Below are positions 55,540 through 58,247 of a DNA stretch of 58,247 nucleotides, piece after piece. The notes beneath the pieces were generated by a model. That model was not told the origin of the DNA and searched no databases. It saw only the letters and a program-made list of their open reading frames with translations. Each line of letters opens with the position of its first letter. Position 1 is the stretch's first letter. This stretch comes from Bacteroidota bacterium. GTDB lineage: Bacteria > Bacteroidota > Bacteroidia > Chitinophagales > Chitinophagaceae. The stretch spans positions 1 to 58,247 of the forward strand of contig JAFAEW010000052.1 in the NCBI GenBank assembly GCA_023423835.1, given 5' to 3'. Both the position numbers and the translations under genes were made by a program.

Positions 55540-56088
55540 ATGACAAAGTCTCTAATATTCATAGCACTATTGACGTCTCTTTTAAGTTGTCGCACAACTA
55601 TTGAAACTTTCCAAACCAGTGACACAAGTAAGATTGGGGTTAAATCAAATAAATTCAGAGGGACAATTTTCACAACTTCATATCAGGCAGAAAAACTTTT
55701 AATTGCAGGTGCAGACAGTATAAACAGGTTTACACCAACACAAGAAGAAATCACTTTTGCAGAGAGAATTTTAAGAAAACAACTTAAGGAAGCAAATAAA
55801 CCGCACCTAAATCAGTTTGGGAAACGACAGTACATTGACAGAAACTTGAACAAATATTTTCGCCAGTACGTTGGTTTTATCAACGACAAAGGCGAACGCA
55901 TAATTCACATTAACCTTCATTGGGACAGGTTTACACTTACAGACAGAATAAAAGGTTATTGGGATGACAGACTTGATTATTCATCTGACTACTCAATCAC
56001 TTTGGACGGAGGAAGCCATTATTGGAGTGTAAACGTGAATTTAACAAAAGAACGATTGTATGGACTTTTTATAAATGGTGTTGCGTGA
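55540..56088 (+). CDS. Cassette 2: lipoprotein, 182 aa
   Basis: A lipoprotein with signal MTKSLIFIALLTSLLSC and lipid Cys at residue 17. The mature domain is alpha/beta with INRFTPTQEEITFAERIL, FRQYVGFINDKGERIIHIN and a C-terminal SITLDGGSHYWSVNVNL. I do not recognise the family. The ATG lies only 12 bp after the recombination core, leaving no space for a normal ribosome binding site. The same reading frame is open upstream through attC-like site 1 from 55414. Confidence 0.7.
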   Translation: MTKSLIFIALLTSLLSCRTTIETFQTSDTSKIGVKSNKFRGTIFTTSYQAEKLLIAGADSINRFTPTQEEITFAERILRKQLKEANKPHLNQFGKRQYIDRNLNKYFRQYVGFINDKGERIIHINLHWDRFTLTDRIKGYWDDRLDYSSDYSITLDGGSHYWSVNVNLTKERLYGLFINGVA

Positions 56089-56094
56089 CGAAAA

Positions 56095-56297
56095 TGCCTA
56101 CAACATGGGGTTTGGCGATAGCGGGGCAGACGTGCATTTTATCGGCTTTTTGTTCGCTGTTCATCAGTAGTTCCGGGCTGAAAATTCTTTGATGAGCTTT
56201 TGTGCTTATTCTGTACTTTAGTTCTTTTATCGGCTGACGTTCGGGCGGGACGTTCATTGAATTCCCCGCCATCGCCAAGCCCTGTACGTTGGTTGCA
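56095..56297 (+). repeat. attC-like site 2 (203 nt)
   Basis: The site opens with TGCCTACAAC (56095-56104), the exact complement of its own cassette's start (GTTGTAGGCA at 55528). Left arm GGGTTTGGCGATAGCGGGG pairs with right arm CCCCGCCATCGCCAAGCCC: 17 of 19 pairs are standard. About 140 nt lie between the arms, with TTTATCGGCT occurring twice inside. It ends at GTTGGTTGCA (56288-56297). Spacer AT left, TGTAC right. Confidence 0.82.
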
Positions 56298-56327
56298 ATT
56301 TTTTCGGACACCTCCTATAAATCGAAA

Positions 56328-56696
56328 ATGGACTTATCAAGTTTGACAAATTATCAACTCTATGAGATTATTCAAAATTTCAAGCTTGACTCTGAAATAA
56401 GAAAGACAGCGAACATTGAATTTAATAATCGAAATCTCAGTGTTGACGACATTCAACAAATTGTAGCGAGACACGACGCAAACTTTCGACCAGACAAAGA
56501 CGAACCTTTAAAATTTGAGTACAAACTTTTAATAATCTTGTTCCCTTTTGTAATTCCAGTTCAAAGCGTATTCGCAGCAAAATGGTTAGCTAAGGGACAC
56601 AAACGTAAATGGAAAGATTATTGGTTTTACCTTTCCCTCGGTTATCTCTTATGGACAATTATTGTGATTGTAATTGCAAAATATTTTTTGTTTTAG
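56328..56696 (+). CDS. Cassette 3, gene 1: small membrane protein, 122 aa
   Basis: The soluble N-terminal half has a helical region (LTNYQLYEIIQNFKLDSEIR) and DIQQIVARHDANFRPD. Two transmembrane helices follow (about 73-90 and 103-121) around a basic loop with GHKRKWKDYW. Unrecognised. The ATG at 56328 lies 40 bp after the core; an in-frame TTG at the core would add 13 residues. It shares the cassette with the DUF4160 gene, 21 bp downstream, with no attC-like site between. Confidence 0.65.
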   Translation: MDLSSLTNYQLYEIIQNFKLDSEIRKTANIEFNNRNLSVDDIQQIVARHDANFRPDKDEPLKFEYKLLIILFPFVIPVQSVFAAKWLAKGHKRKWKDYWFYLSLGYLLWTIIVIVIAKYFLF

Positions 56697-56717
56697 GCCA
56701 GATTTCGATAAATAAAA

Positions 56718-57065
56718 ATGAAAACAGAAATATTTGAAACTATACTTACTCCTGTACTTGAGAGTTTCATGAACGTTGACTTCGATTTTGAAAATAAATC
56801 GTTGCAGATACATAATATAGAAACAAAAGAGCGGGTTGACACTGTACGAAATATGAAAATCTTGATTTACCCCAACGACCACAACCCACCCCACTTTCAT
56901 GTAATTGCAAAAGACGGCTCAGTAAATGCAAAATTTACCATAGATACTTGTGAATTGATTAGTGGGACAATCAGTTCAAAGGACATAAAGAGAATACAGG
57001 CATTTCATAAACACCCAAAAACTGTTATTGTATTAGAACGGTTTTGGAACAAGCGGAACAATTAA
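56718..57065 (+). CDS. Cassette 3, gene 2: DUF4160-like protein, 115 aa
   Basis: A 115-residue protein with the DUF4160 signature YPNDHNPPHFHVIAKDG around residues 52-68, followed by FTIDTCELISG. DUF4160 proteins are often found next to DUF2442 partners in toxin-antitoxin-like pairs, but no DUF2442 gene is visible here. The N-terminal 45 residues are not part of the usual domain. It follows the small membrane protein by 21 bp and is the last gene of the longest cassette. Confidence 0.75.
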   Translation: MKTEIFETILTPVLESFMNVDFDFENKSLQIHNIETKERVDTVRNMKILIYPNDHNPPHFHVIAKDGSVNAKFTIDTCELISGTISSKDIKRIQAFHKHPKTVIVLERFWNKRNN

Positions 57066-57068
57066 AAC

Positions 57069-57268
57069 TGCAACCAACATGGAGTTTTCTGCTATGCTGG
57101 CTGACGAACATATCCTCGTCTGAATATCGCTATCAGCAGCAGTCCAGGCTTGACTTTTACTATTGAGCTTTTGTACATATCTTCAACTTCAGTTTTTCAA
57201 ATGGGCTATTGTACCGGCTGACAGTTATAAAATATCAGCACAGCAGAAAGCTCTGAACGTTGTTTGCA
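57069..57268 (+). repeat. attC-like site 3 (200 nt)
   Basis: The site opens with TGCAACCAAC (57069-57078), the exact complement of the core at 56288. Left arm GAGTTTTCTGCTATGCTG pairs with right arm CAGCACAGCAGAAAGCTC at 16 of 18 positions. It ends at GTTGTTTGCA (57259-57268). The inner left side has GGCTGACGAAC. Spacer AT left (ATG), TGAAC right. Confidence 0.82.
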
Positions 57269-57276
57269 ATTATATC

Positions 57277-58011
57277 ATGCCCCGTATAACCTTCATCATT
57301 TCGACACTTTTACTTATGACAAGTTGTTCCCACAAAACAGTCAGACAACTTCTTGACGATGGCTTTCAAGAAGATGGGACAAAAGCTGTTAGACTATATA
57401 CAAAAGCTATTTCCAAAGACAAAAACAATGTTGAGGCTTATTGGAGACGAGGTAACGAGTTTTATAAAATGAAGCGGTATGACAATTCTATTGCAGACTT
57501 TAATAAAGCTATTTCGCTTGACCCGTCTTTTAATAATGGGTATCTTTTTGGTGACAGAGGCAACACAAAAGAAGCAATGAACGACTTTGAAGGTGCAATC
57601 AAAGATTATACAACAGCATTACTTCTTTGCAAGACGACTGAACCTTCAACACCGAGAGAGAACTTTTATTTTTATCGTGGCAGGACACATATCAAATTGG
57701 GTGACACTACTTCTGCAATTAATGACACTGACAGTGCTCTGTTTTATTGGAACACTTTTCCAAGAGCCAGGTATCAAAAGGCTCGACTTCTTGTAATGCA
57801 AGGGAAATATGAAGAGGCTATTCCGTATTATAAAGGTGGACTTGACCCAAGTTCAGCAGACGACAAAGAATTTATAGATGATGTCTTCTATTTAGGACTG
57901 CTTAAATTTAAGACTGGTGACACGACTTTTTGTAGCTATTGGAAAGCCGCTGCCAAGAATAATTATCAGAAAGCAATCGAATACGTTTCTAAATATTGCA
58001 GAACAGAATAA
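57277..58011 (+). CDS. Cassette 4: TPR lipoprotein, 244 aa
   Basis: A lipoprotein with signal MPRITFIISTLLLMTSC. The mature protein is built from about five tetratricopeptide repeats (AVRLYTKAISKDKNN, VEAYWRRGNEFYKMKRYDNS, AIKDYTTALLLC, NFYFYRGRTHIKLGD, EEAIPYYKGGLDPSS). TPR lipoproteins commonly act as binding scaffolds at the envelope. The ATG at 57277 is 18 bp after the core. It is the only gene of this cassette. Confidence 0.82.
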   Translation: MPRITFIISTLLLMTSCSHKTVRQLLDDGFQEDGTKAVRLYTKAISKDKNNVEAYWRRGNEFYKMKRYDNSIADFNKAISLDPSFNNGYLFGDRGNTKEAMNDFEGAIKDYTTALLLCKTTEPSTPRENFYFYRGRTHIKLGDTTSAINDTDSALFYWNTFPRARYQKARLLVMQGKYEEAIPYYKGGLDPSSADDKEFIDDVFYLGLLKFKTGDTTFCSYWKAAAKNNYQKAIEYVSKYCRTE

Positions 58012-58012
58012 C

Positions 58013-58077
58013 TGCAAACAACAACTAAGGCTTCGTTGGGTGCGAAGCACCAACAATGAAGCCGCATGTTGAACGAA
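58013..58077 (+). repeat. attC-like site 4 (65 nt, compact)
   Basis: The site opens with TGCAAACAAC (58013-58022), exact complement of the core at 57259. Left arm GGCTTCGTTGGGTGC pairs with right arm GCACCAACAATGAAGCC, with a GAA loop and a two-base bulge. It ends in GTTGAACGAA (58068-58077), which lacks the GCA shared by the other cores. No T-tract follows, so it is not a simple terminator. Confidence 0.7.
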
Positions 58078-58247
58078 ACCGGATACTATGGAGATGTCGT
58101 GAAGGAGGTTTAGGATATTCCAGTAGACCAGTCAGGTCATGTTTTTCAGGGAGGCAGTTTTTCAACAGTCACCTGTTGGTTTGGATAGCCTGAAGATATA
58201 AGTTCCCTTACCCGCGATTTTAACCTGCAGGCACATGTTGTTTTTCC
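58078..58247. other. Unresolved right-edge sequence
   Basis: No convincing gene is present. A hairpin CAACAG-TCAC-CTGTTG lies at 58163-58178. If the array continues, this is the start of a fifth cassette; it could also be the start of a structured RNA or another mobile element. Confidence 0.4.

Larger units (their letters stand above)
54827..58068 (+). mobile_element. Integron-like array of four gene cassettes
   Basis: Four units end to end: 54827-55528 (702 bp), 55529-56288 (760), 56289-57259 (971), 57260-58068 (809). Each begins TT...GCA just after a G, holds one or two plus-strand genes, and ends in a foldable site of 65-203 nt. In every unit the initial 10-mer (counting the preceding G) is exactly complementary to the 10-mer that opens its own terminal site. 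The four 10-mers differ at positions 4-7, so the match is unit-specific. The genes look AT-richer by eye than the chromosomal backbone. Confidence 0.85.

Noticed and set aside
55437..58077. attC-like palindromes read as Rho-independent terminators
   Set aside because: None is followed by a T-tract, the arms are long and imperfect, and terminators do not explain the unit-specific core matches.
53310..58247. CRISPR array
   Set aside because: The repeats are 65-203 nt, diverged and separated by genes; there are no short identical repeats with uniform spacers and no cas genes.
58013..58247. 5' end of a group II intron (GTGCG at 58039)
   Set aside because: GTGCG lies within the stem of attC-like site 4, which explains it; no reverse transcriptase gene or domain V is visible.
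1..58247. tRNA or rRNA genes
   Set aside because: Apart from the tmRNA I saw no cloverleaf with a GGTTCGAAT-type T-arm and no rRNA-like sequence.

Overview
This window comes from the chromosome of a Bacteroidota bacterium, most likely in or near the Chitinophagales. The evidence is the gene content (DUF4954, DUF3667, GH3-like protein, histone H1-like protein, PHP-type PolX). Six upstream regions carry exact matches to the Bacteroidota -7 promoter box TAnnTTTG. Shine-Dalgarno sequences are scarce, and several genes seem to start with TTG or GTG.

Layout. 0-6.2 kb: an SDR oxidoreductase and a surface-glycan cluster (two GT9, one GT2, one GT4, and a GmhB-like HAD phosphatase). 6.2-10.2 kb: RpoN (sigma-54), a sigma-54 activator and two unknown proteins. 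10.4-13.1 kb: a Gfo/Idh/MocA oxidoreductase, a cytoplasmic alpha-amylase and a tiny membrane protein. 13.2-20.7 kb: DNA repair and stress genes, with LigD and Ku for end joining among DUF4142, DUF892 and DUF2383 helical-bundle proteins. 20.7-34 kb: signalling and housekeeping genes (REC-PAS-histidine kinase, shikimate kinase, an M16 protease pair, MazG, a 1251-residue kinase). 34-40 kb: a Rieske membrane protein, a palindromic repeat cluster, PhzF, PolX with a degenerate polymerase site, an H1-like protein, and L27/L21. 40-51 kb: GH3-like protein, a secreted CxxCH protein, DUF4954, GlmS and a two-component pair. 51-53.3 kb: tmRNA (tag AGNTQFAMAA) and a MutS-like ATPase.

The most unusual region is 53.5-58.2 kb, an integron-like gene-cassette array. 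A 404-residue tyrosine recombinase is followed by a non-palindromic attI-like site and four cassettes. Each cassette ends in a 65-203 nt foldable attC-like site. The first 10 bases of every cassette (GTTATGTGCA, GTTGTAGGCA, GTTGGTTGCA, GTTGTTTGCA) are the exact reverse complement of the 10 bases opening the attC-like site at that cassette's own far end. They do not match the neighbouring cassettes. Circular cassettes joined at G^TT would leave exactly this signature. The recombinase lacks the insertion typical of IntI, carries an extra N-terminal domain, and points the same way as the cassettes. A perfect -7 box ends one base before the attI-like core, so it may act as the shared cassette promoter. 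The cassettes carry five genes: a two-helix membrane protein, a lipoprotein, a small membrane protein with a DUF4160 protein, and a TPR lipoprotein. The array appears to continue past the right edge.

All calls were made by reading the sequence. No database search, folding program or statistics were run.
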